Shown here: one piece after another, positions 15,605 through 22,634 of the stretch
How the letters are laid out: every line of letters starts with the position of its first letter
How positions within the stretch are numbered: position 1 is the first letter of the stretch
Source of the DNA: an uncultured Eubacteriales bacterium
GTDB lineage: Bacteria > Bacillota > Clostridia > Oscillospirales > Oscillospiraceae
Reading direction: 5' to 3'
Length of the DNA stretch: 25,696 nucleotides
NCBI GenBank assembly: GCA_900556935.1
Contig: USQL01000024.1
Coordinates: 1-25,696, forward strand
Notes under the pieces: generated by a model
What the model saw: the letters and a program-made list of their open reading frames with translations, nothing else
Databases searched by the model: none
What the model was told of the DNA's origin: nothing
Translations under genes and position numbers: made by a program

Positions 15605-16546
15605 TTATCCGATCTGATTGGGATCGCTGGCATCCCGCAGGCCGTCGCCAATGAAGTTGATGGACAGCACAAACAGGATCAGCATAATAGAGCAGGGCAG
15701 CCACATCCACCAATAGCCCAGCCAGTCGAAACGAATGGTGCCGGAATTGGTAATGACGTTGATGATATTGCCCCAAGTGGCAATCTCCTGGGGAACGCCG
15801 TAGCCCAGGACGGACAGGGAGGCCTCCTGGAGGATGAACATCGCCGTAGAAAGGGTAATGTTGACAACGACGGGGCCCAGGGTATTGGGCAGCAGATGCT
15901 TAAAGGCAATTTTCGCGTCGGAAATGCCGAAGGCACGCAGGGCCTGGACGAACTCCTCCTCCTTCAGGGAGAGGACCTTGCTTCGGGCCATACGGTACAT
16001 GCTGGGCCAGCCCGTAAGGATAAAGATAATAATCAGGTTTTCCAGGCTCTGGCCTACCAGCGCCACCATGATGATAATCAGAACCATCTGGGGGAAGGAC
16101 AGGAAGATATCCGCGACCTTCATCAGAATATTGTCCAGCCATCCGCCCTTGTAGCCTACGAACATGCCCAGGGTCACACCCAGAAGCGCGGCGCCCAGGG
16201 CGCTGCCCAGGCCGACGATGATACTGATCCGTCCGCCGTAGAGCATTCTGGACCAGATATCCCGGCCCATCTGATCTGTGCCGAAGATATGCCCCCAGGA
16301 GGGAGGCGACATCTTTTCCCGCAGCGCGAAGGCCGTGGGCGAATACTTGGTAAACAGGGGCGCTCCAAAGCACAGCAGGCAAATCAGGAAGAACAGCACG
16401 ATGCCCAGTACCGCCAGCTTATTGGCGCTGAGTTTGCGCAGGGCTCGGTTGGAGAGCTTGGTGGTGAGCTTTCCGCTCTCCTCCATATCCCGGATTTTAT
16501 CCATCTGACGGTCCAAAGCCGTCCGTTTTACTTTTGTATTTGTCAT
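15605..16546 (-). CDS. peptide/nickel-type ABC transporter permease (OppC/DppC-like)
   Basis: The 313-residue permease begins with a cytoplasmic segment (about 1-45), then a first helix (LAVLGIVLFFLICLLCFGAP) followed by the periplasmic HIFGTDQMGRDIWSRMLYG motif that is typical of OppC proteins. The EAA-type loop is seen in VQALRAFGISDAKIAFKHLLPN. The ATG at 16546 overlaps the oppB-like stop as ATGA; a long in-frame extension upstream lies within oppB and has no family match. It forms the translocation channel with the OppB-like protein. Confidence 0.93.
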   Translation of the reverse strand: MTNTKVKRTALDRQMDKIRDMEESGKLTTKLSNRALRKLSANKLAVLGIVLFFLICLLCFGAPLFTKYSPTAFALREKMSPPSWGHIFGTDQMGRDIWSRMLYGGRISIIVGLGSALGAALLGVTLGMFVGYKGGWLDNILMKVADIFLSFPQMVLIIIMVALVGQSLENLIIIFILTGWPSMYRMARSKVLSLKEEEFVQALRAFGISDAKIAFKHLLPNTLGPVVVNITLSTAMFILQEASLSVLGYGVPQEIATWGNIINVITNSGTIRFDWLGYWWMWLPCSIMLILFVLSINFIGDGLRDASDPNQIG

Positions 16547-17493
16547 GACAGTTTCACCCTCGGATCCAGCGCAGCCGTCAGAATATCCACCAGCAGGGAG
16601 GACAGCAGCACGAGTAAGACCATAAACAGGCCGACAGACATAATAATGGGGGTATTCTGGGTTTTCACCGCGTCGGTGAACCATCTGCCCACGCCGGGCC
16701 ACTGGAAAATATTCTCAATGACGATGGAACCGCTGATCAGCGTGGGAAGCCGGAAGCCAATCAGGACCATAACCGGCGTACAGGCCACCCGGAAGCCATG
16801 GAGCATATTGACCTTCCACTCTGGCAGGCCCTTGGCCCGGGCGGTCTTCATATAATCCCGGTTCATGGAATCCAGCATACTCGACCGGGAGTAGCGCATG
16901 ACACCGGCGGTCTGGGCGATGCCCAGGACAAAGGCGGGCAGAAACAGATGGTGCAGCTCGCTAAGCAACGTCCCACCGCCTCTCTGGCCCACGGGGAACC
17001 ATTTCAGATTCAGGCTGAAGAGAATAATACAGAAAACACCGAACAGGAACTGGGGGATGGCGACACCAATCATGCCCGCCACCGTCAGTACATTATCCGC
17101 GACGCGCCCTTTTTTCAGCGCCGAGATCACGCCCAGCAAAATGCCCAGCACCGTGGAGATAATCAAAGCCGCCAAAGACAGCTCAATGGTCGCGGGAAGC
17201 TTCTGCATCATCAGTTCGCTGACGGGCATGTTGTTTTGCAGCGAATAGCCTAAGTCTCCCGTACAAACACCTTTTAGCCAATTGAAATACCGAACAATCA
17301 TCGGACCGTCCAGACCCTTGGCAACCCGGAAGGCCTGAACCTCCTCCGGCGTCATTTCCGCCAGCTGATCCATGGGAATCAAAAAGTCGATGACATCCCC
17401 GGGCATCAGCTCGACGCCCAAATAAATCAAAAAGGTAATGATCAGCAGCATGGGGATCATTCCCAATAGTTTTCTAAGCGTAAAATTCAGCAT
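16543..17493 (-). CDS. peptide/nickel-type ABC transporter permease (OppB/DppB-like)
   Basis: The 316-residue permease starts with the family's N-terminal helix (LRKLLGMIPMLLIITFLIYL). It then shows the GDLGYSLQNNMPVSELMMQKLPATIELS stretch (seen in two parts around residue 95-125) and the loop YMKTARAKGLPEWKVNMLHGFR, and ends with GVGRWFTDAVKTQNTPIIM. It pairs with OppC. AGGGG lies 9 bases before the ATG. A 115-base gap rich in hairpins separates it from the binding-protein gene upstream in the operon. Confidence 0.93.
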   Translation of the reverse strand: MLNFTLRKLLGMIPMLLIITFLIYLGVELMPGDVIDFLIPMDQLAEMTPEEVQAFRVAKGLDGPMIVRYFNWLKGVCTGDLGYSLQNNMPVSELMMQKLPATIELSLAALIISTVLGILLGVISALKKGRVADNVLTVAGMIGVAIPQFLFGVFCIILFSLNLKWFPVGQRGGGTLLSELHHLFLPAFVLGIAQTAGVMRYSRSSMLDSMNRDYMKTARAKGLPEWKVNMLHGFRVACTPVMVLIGFRLPTLISGSIVIENIFQWPGVGRWFTDAVKTQNTPIIMSVGLFMVLLVLLSSLLVDILTAALDPRVKLS

Positions 17494-17519
17494 AGAATTA
17501 CCCCTTCTTCGTTATTTCT

Positions 17520-17594
17520 CCGGCTGCATGGGCAGCACAGCCGGCTTCGGCAAGCGCCGGATAGCAGTCGGGGGCCGGCTTACGCCAGCCCCCG
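17520..17594 (-). other. hairpin cluster between the binding-protein and oppB-like genes
   Basis: The main stem pairs 17569-17579 with 17584-17594 around a 4-base loop. In the operon-direction RNA all 11 pairs form (one is G-U), while the opposite strand has a C-A mismatch, so selection appears to act on the operon-strand RNA. Two smaller alternatives, 17520-17526 with 17538-17544 and 17541-17545 with 17556-17560, follow. There is no U-tract on the operon strand; on the + side the main stem is followed by TTCTTTTTTGG. A message-stabilising role for the lipoprotein gene is likely. Confidence 0.65.
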
Positions 17595-17608
17595 GGTTCT
17601 TTTTTGGA

Positions 17609-19261
17609 TTACTTCGCGGTTCTCTCAAACATGTTGATGAAGATGTATCTGGGGAAGGTAACGTTGACAGTCTCAACGTTGAAGCCGTCCATACCCTTCA
17701 GCTGCTGAACCTGAGAGGAGTCCTTGCAGAAGGCGTAGTCAATCTTGTCGGCCATGGCGTTGGTAATCAGGTTCTCGTCACCGGCATCGGTGGAGGGGTA
17801 CATGTAAATCTTCTCGATATTGCCGGTACCGGGGACGAAGTAGTCCTCGTTGCGGGTCAGTATGGTGTACTCGCCCAGCTTCACAGTATCCACCTTGAAC
17901 GGGCCGGTGCCGATGGGCTTCTGCCAGAAGGTATCGGCGGCGAAGTTCTCAGGGGTAACATTCTCCAGGCAGTGCTTGGGCAGCACGGGCCACTGGGAGA
18001 ACACGGTCAGCGCGTTGGGCTGGGGGTTGCCAAACTGGAAGGTAACGGTGTTGCCGTCCACGGTCACGTCCTGGATGTCGTTCATAACGTCGGACATGAC
18101 GGCGTTTGCGCCGGGTACGGTGGGATAATACTGGAAGGTCCAGGCCACGTCATCGGCGGTGAAGTCCTCGCCGTCGTGCCACTTCACGCCCTCACGGATG
18201 GTGAAGGAGATGGTCTTGCCGTCGCTGGAGACTTCGTACGTTTCGGCCAGGGAGCCGTCGGTGGGGGTCAGGCTGGTGTCGGCGCTCAGCAGGCGGTCGA
18301 ACACGATCTCCTGATGCCAGAACAGGCCGGGGTTGGTCGCGGTATGCTCCAGGGCGTTGACGGCACCGGTGTTGGTGTACATGGTCTTATCGGCTCTGTC
18401 GATGGTCCAGTCCAAAATATTCTTGGTGTAGGAGAACTGGTCGTTGCCAACGGGGTTGCCGGCCATATCCAGGTGCTTGGAGGTCACAACCCAGGAAGGG
18501 ATGTAGAACAGGGGGATGACTTCCACTTCCTTGTTCTCATACAGCTGGATGGCATCATAAGCGGCCTTCTGGTCGTCGGGGGTAACGGCACTCTTGGCGG
18601 TCTCAATCAGGGTATCCAGCTCCTCGTCAGGAAGCACGGTGGAGTTGTTGGGAGCGGTGCTGTGGTGACGGTTGTACAACTCGCCCAGGGTCAGGGCGTT
18701 GGTGCCGGCGAAGCACAGATCCCAGTCAACCGCGGAGGTCTTGCCGTCGGGAGAGGGGGTCCACAGCTGAACGGTCAGGTTGTCGGTCAGCAGCTGGAAC
18801 TCCATCTTGACACCGACCTCAGCCCAGTAGCCCTGGATGGCGGTGATGGTATCCAGCAGGTTACCGGTGTAGTAAACAGCCTTCAGGGTGTAGTTGCTGT
18901 CCCAGCCGGCCTCGTCAAGCAGCTGCTTGGCAAGCTCGGGGTTGTAGGTGTACTCGGTCAGGCCGTCTGCCTGCCAGTAGCCATCAGGCACCAGAGACTT
19001 ATGGGCGGCAACCACATTGTTCTCCCACAGGCCCTCTACGATGGCATCCATGTCAATGGCGTACCACAGAGCCTGGCGGACGCGAACGTCCTGCAGGGGG
19101 TTCGTATAGGTGGTGCCGGCTTCCGTTGCGGCAGCGGTATCACCGGTGCTGGATGCGGCGGCAGTGGTCGCCGTGGTGGCTGCGGTGCTTCCGGAGCTGC
19201 CGCAGGCGGCCAGGGTCAGAAGCATGCACACTGCCAGCAGCAGCGTAACAATCTTTCTCAT
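17609..19261 (-). CDS. family-5 ABC transporter solute-binding lipoprotein, apparently circularly permuted
   Basis: The 550-residue protein starts with a lipoprotein signal (TLAAC, Cys20) and a Ser/Thr/Ala linker (21-50). In ordinary family-5 proteins (DppA, OppA) the order is EVSSDGKT...REGVKWHDG near the N-terminus, then YIFINM-type segment, then NPLQDVRVRQALWYAID past mid-protein. Here NPLQDVRVRQAL (54-65) and AID (68-70) come straight after the linker. This half ends with IPLFYIPSW (249-257) and NILDWTID (281-288), which look like the usual C-terminus. A normal mature N-terminus (DKTMYTNTGAVNAL, 291-304; EVSSDGKT, 343-350; VKWHDGEDFTADDVAW, 359-374) follows, ending in PRYIFINMFERTAK (537-550). 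Both halves appear complete, in one frame. Start 19261 has AGGAGGAACAAAA upstream. It presumably binds sialic acid or a sialoside for the OppBCDF-like importer. Confidence 0.9.
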   Translation of the reverse strand: MRKIVTLLLAVCMLLTLAACGSSGSTAATTATTAAASSTGDTAAATEAGTTYTNPLQDVRVRQALWYAIDMDAIVEGLWENNVVAAHKSLVPDGYWQADGLTEYTYNPELAKQLLDEAGWDSNYTLKAVYYTGNLLDTITAIQGYWAEVGVKMEFQLLTDNLTVQLWTPSPDGKTSAVDWDLCFAGTNALTLGELYNRHHSTAPNNSTVLPDEELDTLIETAKSAVTPDDQKAAYDAIQLYENKEVEVIPLFYIPSWVVTSKHLDMAGNPVGNDQFSYTKNILDWTIDRADKTMYTNTGAVNALEHTATNPGLFWHQEIVFDRLLSADTSLTPTDGSLAETYEVSSDGKTISFTIREGVKWHDGEDFTADDVAWTFQYYPTVPGANAVMSDVMNDIQDVTVDGNTVTFQFGNPQPNALTVFSQWPVLPKHCLENVTPENFAADTFWQKPIGTGPFKVDTVKLGEYTILTRNEDYFVPGTGNIEKIYMYPSTDAGDENLITNAMADKIDYAFCKDSSQVQQLKGMDGFNVETVNVTFPRYIFINMFERTAK

Positions 19262-19337
19262 TTTTGTTCCTCCTGTTGAAAAAATTGAAGTCAGGAAACC
19301 TAGGGCAGGGTCCTGTCGGGTTCCCTTTCCTGGCATC

Positions 19338-19366
19338 ATTTTAGTAAGAAACGGATAGGATGTCAA
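19338..19366 (-). promoter_or_regulatory. sigma-A promoter of the sialic acid-type operon
   Basis: On the - strand TTGACA (19361-19366), 17 bases, then TAAAAT (19338-19343). It lies 77 bases upstream of the binding-protein ATG. Confidence 0.8.
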
Positions 19367-19389
19367 CATGAAACTCGTTTTCACATGTT
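19365..19389. promoter_or_regulatory. inverted repeat at the operon -35 region, operator candidate
   Basis: AACATG (19365-19370) and CATGTT (19384-19389) form inverted arms, with further partial symmetry (GAAA/TTTTC) inside. The repeat overlaps the edge of the -35 element, a position where a bound regulator would block RNA polymerase. The regulator is unknown. Confidence 0.4.
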
Positions 19390-19738
19390 CCAATTTATCT
19401 CCCTGTTTTTTGTGCAAAATTAACATTTTTCTCCTTTTGTGGTTTCAGATTCCCAGGTTCTTATGGATTCCGTCCCTAATTTTGAAAACTTTTTCGTGAT
19501 TTCCGCATAATCCGGAAAAAACGCCCCCGCAGACATGCCTTGGGACTTTGGCCTTTCCATAATGTTTCTGCAAAGGGCAAATGTTCACGGAGCGGAAATA
19601 GTTGAAAAAAGAGAATTCTGTCAGATTTTTCCGAAATCCGGGATTTTCAAAAAAGTTGGCGAATGTGTACGAAAAGAGGATATGGAGATTGTTCATATTG
19701 CAAGAATAATTGACTTGATGTTGGATAAAAATTTCTTT
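19390..19738. other. AT-rich intergenic stretch with no supported gene
   Basis: These 349 bases separate two divergent operons and are clearly more AT-rich than the coding DNA. The palindrome TTTTG-TG-CAAAA (19408-19419) resembles the TTTGCGCAAA sites near 8432 and 8511. Short open frames on both strands (for example 19535-19750 +) have no ribosome binding site, no family resemblance and poor codon structure. I see no convincing RNA gene. Confidence 0.6.
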
Positions 19739-19759
19739 TTTGTCAACTGACTTGACAAA
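19739..19759. promoter_or_regulatory. perfect inverted-repeat operator candidate over the isomerase promoter
   Basis: TTTGTCAA (19739-19746), 5 bases, then TTGACAAA (19752-19759) form a perfect 8+8 inverted repeat. The right arm contains the -35 hexamer TTGACA, so binding would prevent transcription. The ROK repressor encoded as the third gene of the operon is the obvious candidate ligand-responsive regulator. Confidence 0.65.
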
Positions 19760-19780
19760 TTCAAGGAGAGATGCTACAGT
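19752..19780 (+). promoter_or_regulatory. sigma-A promoter of the isomerase-fructokinase-ROK operon
   Basis: TTGACA (19752-19757), 17 bases, then TACAGT (19775-19780), 35 bases before the ATG at 19816. Confidence 0.75.
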
Positions 19781-19815
19781 ATCATTAGATTATTTTGGAA
19801 AAGGAGAAGCTGTCT

Positions 19816-20505
19816 ATGAAGCGTTCCGAAATCAACAAGGCTCTGCGTGAGCTGGAGGCCATGTGCGAAAAGTATCGCTGCTACCTGCCCCCCTTCTGCA
19901 ATTTCACCCCGGAGCAGTGGCAGACCAAGGGGCACGAGTACGATGAGGTGCGGGAGTGCTGCCTGGGCTGGGACATCACCGACTACGGTCAGGGCCGGTT
20001 TGATGAGCTGGGCTTCTCCCTGATCACCATCCGCAACGGCAGCCAGACCATGCACGACAAATATCCCAAGGTCTATGCCGAAAAGCTGCTGTTTTTGAAG
20101 GAGGGCCAGTACTCCCCCAACCATTTCCACTGGTACAAAACCGAAGATATCATCAACCGAGGCGGCGGAAATGTTTTGATTCGGGTGTACAATTCCACCC
20201 CCGACGAGGAAATTGACTATGTTTCCGATGTCACCGTCCACACCGACGGCCGGACCTACACCGTCCCCGCCGGAGCCCAGATTCGCCTGACCCCCGGCGA
20301 GAGCATCTTCATCACCCAGCGGCTTTACCACGATTTTGAGGTAGAGCCCGGAACGGGCGACGTGCTGTTGGGCGAGGTCAGCCAGTGCAACGACGACAGC
20401 ATTGACAACCGCTTCAATCCCCCCATGGGCCGCTTCCCCGCCATTGAGGAGGACGAGCCCCCCTACCGGCTGCTCTGCACCGAGTATCCGGCCGCCAAGG
20501 ACTGA
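19816..20505 (+). CDS. D-lyxose/D-mannose isomerase (cupin-type sugar isomerase)
   Basis: The 229-residue protein matches the D-lyxose isomerase family, a single cupin barrel that interconverts D-lyxose/D-xylulose and D-mannose/D-fructose using Mn2+. Likely metal ligands are H103 and H105 in NHFHW, E110 and H172 in RLYHDFEVE. GQYSPNHFHWYKTEDIINRGGG (written here as part of residues 98-118) is the family core. The ATG at 19816 has AAGGAG 9 bases upstream; an in-frame TTG at 19795 lies upstream of that site. A fructokinase gene follows after 14 bases, so mannose to fructose to fructose 6-phosphate is the likely route. Confidence 0.88.
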   Translation: MKRSEINKALRELEAMCEKYRCYLPPFCNFTPEQWQTKGHEYDEVRECCLGWDITDYGQGRFDELGFSLITIRNGSQTMHDKYPKVYAEKLLFLKEGQYSPNHFHWYKTEDIINRGGGNVLIRVYNSTPDEEIDYVSDVTVHTDGRTYTVPAGAQIRLTPGESIFITQRLYHDFEVEPGTGDVLLGEVSQCNDDSIDNRFNPPMGRFPAIEEDEPPYRLLCTEYPAAKD

Positions 20506-20519
20506 CAGGAGGACTTCCC

Positions 20520-21470
20520 ATGACCGATGTTGTAGCGCTGGGCGAACTGCTCATTGATTTCGCGGCCAAATCCACGGACGCCGCCGGTTACCCCACCATG
20601 GCCGCCAACCCCGGCGGCGCGCCGGGAAACTTCTTAGCCGCCCTGAACGCCTACGGGAAAAAGACCGCCTTTCTGGGCAAGGTGGGGCAGGACGCCTTTG
20701 GCCGCCTGCTGCTATCCACCCTGGAGCAGGCCGGAATCGAAACCAAGGGCATTGTTACGGACAGCAGCGTATTCACCACCCTGGCTTTCGTGACCTTTGA
20801 CGAGCACGGGGACCGCTCCTTCTCCTTCGCCCGGAAGCCCGGCGCGGATACCCAGCTGCGGTGGGAAGAGATGGATACCCGGCTCATTGACGATGCCAAG
20901 GTCTTCCATTTTGGCACGCTGAGCCTGACGGACGAGCCCGCCCGGACCGCCACCCAAAAGGCGGTGGCCTACGCGAAATCCAAAGGAAAGCTCGTCAGCT
21001 GTGACCCCAACCTGCGTCTGCCCCTGTGGCCCAGCGAGGATGCCGCCAAGGAGCAGATCCTCTGGAGCCTGCGGCAGGCGGATGTGGTTAAAATCAGCGA
21101 CAACGAGGTGGAATTCCTCTGGGGCTGCACCCCGGAGGCGGGTGCCGAAAAGCTCTTGGAGGAATTCGGCGTGTCCTTGGCCATGGTCACCCTGGGGCCG
21201 GATGGCTGTCTTTTAAAGACAAAAAGCGCCGCCTACCGTGCCCGCTGCCCCAAGGTCCACCCCATTGACACCACCGGTGCCGGAGACATCTTCGGCGGCA
21301 GCGCCATGGCACGGCTTTTGGAGCTGGCCAAGCCCATCGACGCCCTGAAGCCGGAGGACCTTGCCTACATCGGGACCTTTGCCGCCACCGCCGCCAGCCT
21401 GTCCACCGAGCATTCCGGCGGCATTCCCAGCATTCCCAATAAGGATGCTGTTCTGGAGGCCATGGGCTAA
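20520..21470 (+). CDS. PfkB-family carbohydrate kinase, probable fructokinase
   Basis: The 316-residue protein has ribokinase-fold motifs: NPGGAPGNFLAALNAYG (30-46), GKVGQDAFG (53-61), CDPNLRLPLWPS (161-172) and the catalytic DTTGAGDIFGGSAM (250-263; D256 base). The NPGGAPGN form and the LRLPLW stretch are typical of fructokinases rather than ribokinase. It would phosphorylate fructose with ATP to fructose 6-phosphate in the cytoplasm. GGAGG lies 7 bases before the ATG. It sits between the isomerase and a ROK repressor gene that begins one base after its stop. Confidence 0.9.
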   Translation: MTDVVALGELLIDFAAKSTDAAGYPTMAANPGGAPGNFLAALNAYGKKTAFLGKVGQDAFGRLLLSTLEQAGIETKGIVTDSSVFTTLAFVTFDEHGDRSFSFARKPGADTQLRWEEMDTRLIDDAKVFHFGTLSLTDEPARTATQKAVAYAKSKGKLVSCDPNLRLPLWPSEDAAKEQILWSLRQADVVKISDNEVEFLWGCTPEAGAEKLLEEFGVSLAMVTLGPDGCLLKTKSAAYRARCPKVHPIDTTGAGDIFGGSAMARLLELAKPIDALKPEDLAYIGTFAATAASLSTEHSGGIPSIPNKDAVLEAMG

Positions 21471-21471
21471 C

Positions 21472-22584
21472 ATGGCACAAAAGGCGCGAAACGCGGGCTA
21501 TACGAAGGAATATAACCAGAAGGCGGTTCTGCGCATCCTGCGCCGTCAGCCCATGAGCCGGGCCGAGCTGGCCCGGGCCACCGGCCTGACCCGGGCGGCC
21601 ACCTCCCTGATTGCGGAGGAGCTTCTGGGTGCCGGCATTCTGACGGAGCTGGCCCCCCAATCCGTGGGCCGGGGCCGCTGCGCAACCCCCCTGGCCCTGC
21701 GGAAGGATTCCTACTATGCCCTTGCCGTGGATTTGGCCCGGAAGGGCTGTACCGTGGGCCTGTGCGACATTGCCGGGAACCTGCTGCAATGCAGGTCTGT
21801 TCCGGACAGGGAAGCCATGCTTGATGCCATCGCCGCGGAGCTCCAGGCCCTTGCCGCCGGGATTGACCGGGAGAAGCTTCTGGGCATCGGCATCAGTGCC
21901 CCGGGCCCTGTGGACAGCGTCAATGGCCGGATTCTGAACCCGCCAAAATTTGAGCGCTGGCACGGTGTGGAGATTGGCAAGCGCCTGTCCGATGCCCTGG
22001 GCCTCCCCGCCTGCTTAAAGCACGATGTCAGCGCCATGGCCCTGCACCAGCTGGAAGCCGGGGAAAGCCGAAATTTTCTGCTGCTGTTTATTGACATCGG
22101 CATCGGTGCCGCCATTGTGTCCAACGGGAAGCTCCTGGGCGGTTCCAGAGGCTTTACCGGTGAGCTGGGCCACACCACCATTCGCTTCGATGGTCGGCAG
22201 TGCGCCTGCGGCAGCCGTGGCTGCCTGGAGACCTACGCCTCCATCCCCGCTCTGCTGGAGGACACGCCCTATCAAAGCTGGGCCGATTTCATCGACCATA
22301 CAGGAACGGACCCCAGCGCCCGGAATCGGCTGGCCCGGGAGGCACGGTATTTATCCGCCGGACTGGTGAACCTGCTGAACCTGGTTCCTCTGGACAGCAT
22401 CTATCTGGCGGGGGACATCTGCTACCGCTGCCAGCCCCTTATCCGGCAGCTCCACCGGGAGATCAACGCCAAGGCTCTGTATCGGAAGGAAATGAACCTG
22501 CAGATTGCCCCCGTGGCTCAGAGCCCGAATTTTGGGGTTCTGGCCGCCGCCGAGGTGGTTTTTTCCCGATTCCTCACAGTATAA
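21472..22584 (+). CDS. ROK-family transcriptional repressor (NagC/XylR-like)
   Basis: The 370-residue protein has an N-terminal winged helix-turn-helix (about 13-60, core RAELARATGLTRAATSLIAEEL in two halves) followed by a ROK sugar-binding domain. GIGISAPGPVDSVNGRI, FIDIGIGAAIVSNGKLLGGSRG and the zinc site H234 with C244, C246 and C251 in CACGSRGC are all present. The kinase-type N-D pair is replaced by H184-D185, consistent with a non-catalytic regulator. It likely senses the sugar used by the two genes before it and controls the promoter at 19752-19780. The ATG at 21472 follows the kinase stop after one base; GGAGG is 12 bases upstream. Confidence 0.92.
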   Translation: MAQKARNAGYTKEYNQKAVLRILRRQPMSRAELARATGLTRAATSLIAEELLGAGILTELAPQSVGRGRCATPLALRKDSYYALAVDLARKGCTVGLCDIAGNLLQCRSVPDREAMLDAIAAELQALAAGIDREKLLGIGISAPGPVDSVNGRILNPPKFERWHGVEIGKRLSDALGLPACLKHDVSAMALHQLEAGESRNFLLLFIDIGIGAAIVSNGKLLGGSRGFTGELGHTTIRFDGRQCACGSRGCLETYASIPALLEDTPYQSWADFIDHTGTDPSARNRLAREARYLSAGLVNLLNLVPLDSIYLAGDICYRCQPLIRQLHREINAKALYRKEMNLQIAPVAQSPNFGVLAAAEVVFSRFLTV

Positions 22585-22587
22585 CGT

Positions 22588-22627
22588 AAAAATCCCCACA
22601 GCGTTCCAAAACGCCGCGGGGATTTTT
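22588..22627. terminator. bidirectional terminator between the ROK repressor gene and mgtE
   Basis: AAAAATCCCC (22588-22597) pairs with GGGGATTTTT (22618-22627), with an inner stem GCGTT/AACGC. T-tracts follow on both strands, fitting two converging genes. Confidence 0.92.
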
Positions 22628-22634
22628 CACATTC

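Noticed and set aside
12085..16855. Very long open frames on the + strand opposite nanA and the Opp-like genes (12085-14598 and 14525-16855)
   Set aside because: They are shadows of five well-supported - strand genes, with no family match and no ribosome binding site. Similar shadows at 6935-8410 and 17438-19279 were rejected on the same grounds.
17609..19261. Frameshift, fusion of two genes, or truncated duplicate in the binding protein
   Set aside because: The frame is uninterrupted, each conserved block occurs once, and the total length equals one family-5 protein. This fits permutation better than a fusion or a duplicate.
19445..19750. Two short open frames (19445-19696 -, 19535-19750 +) between the divergent operons
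   Set aside because: They are AT-rich and lack ribosome binding sites and family resemblance. The second runs into the inverted repeat and promoter of the next operon.
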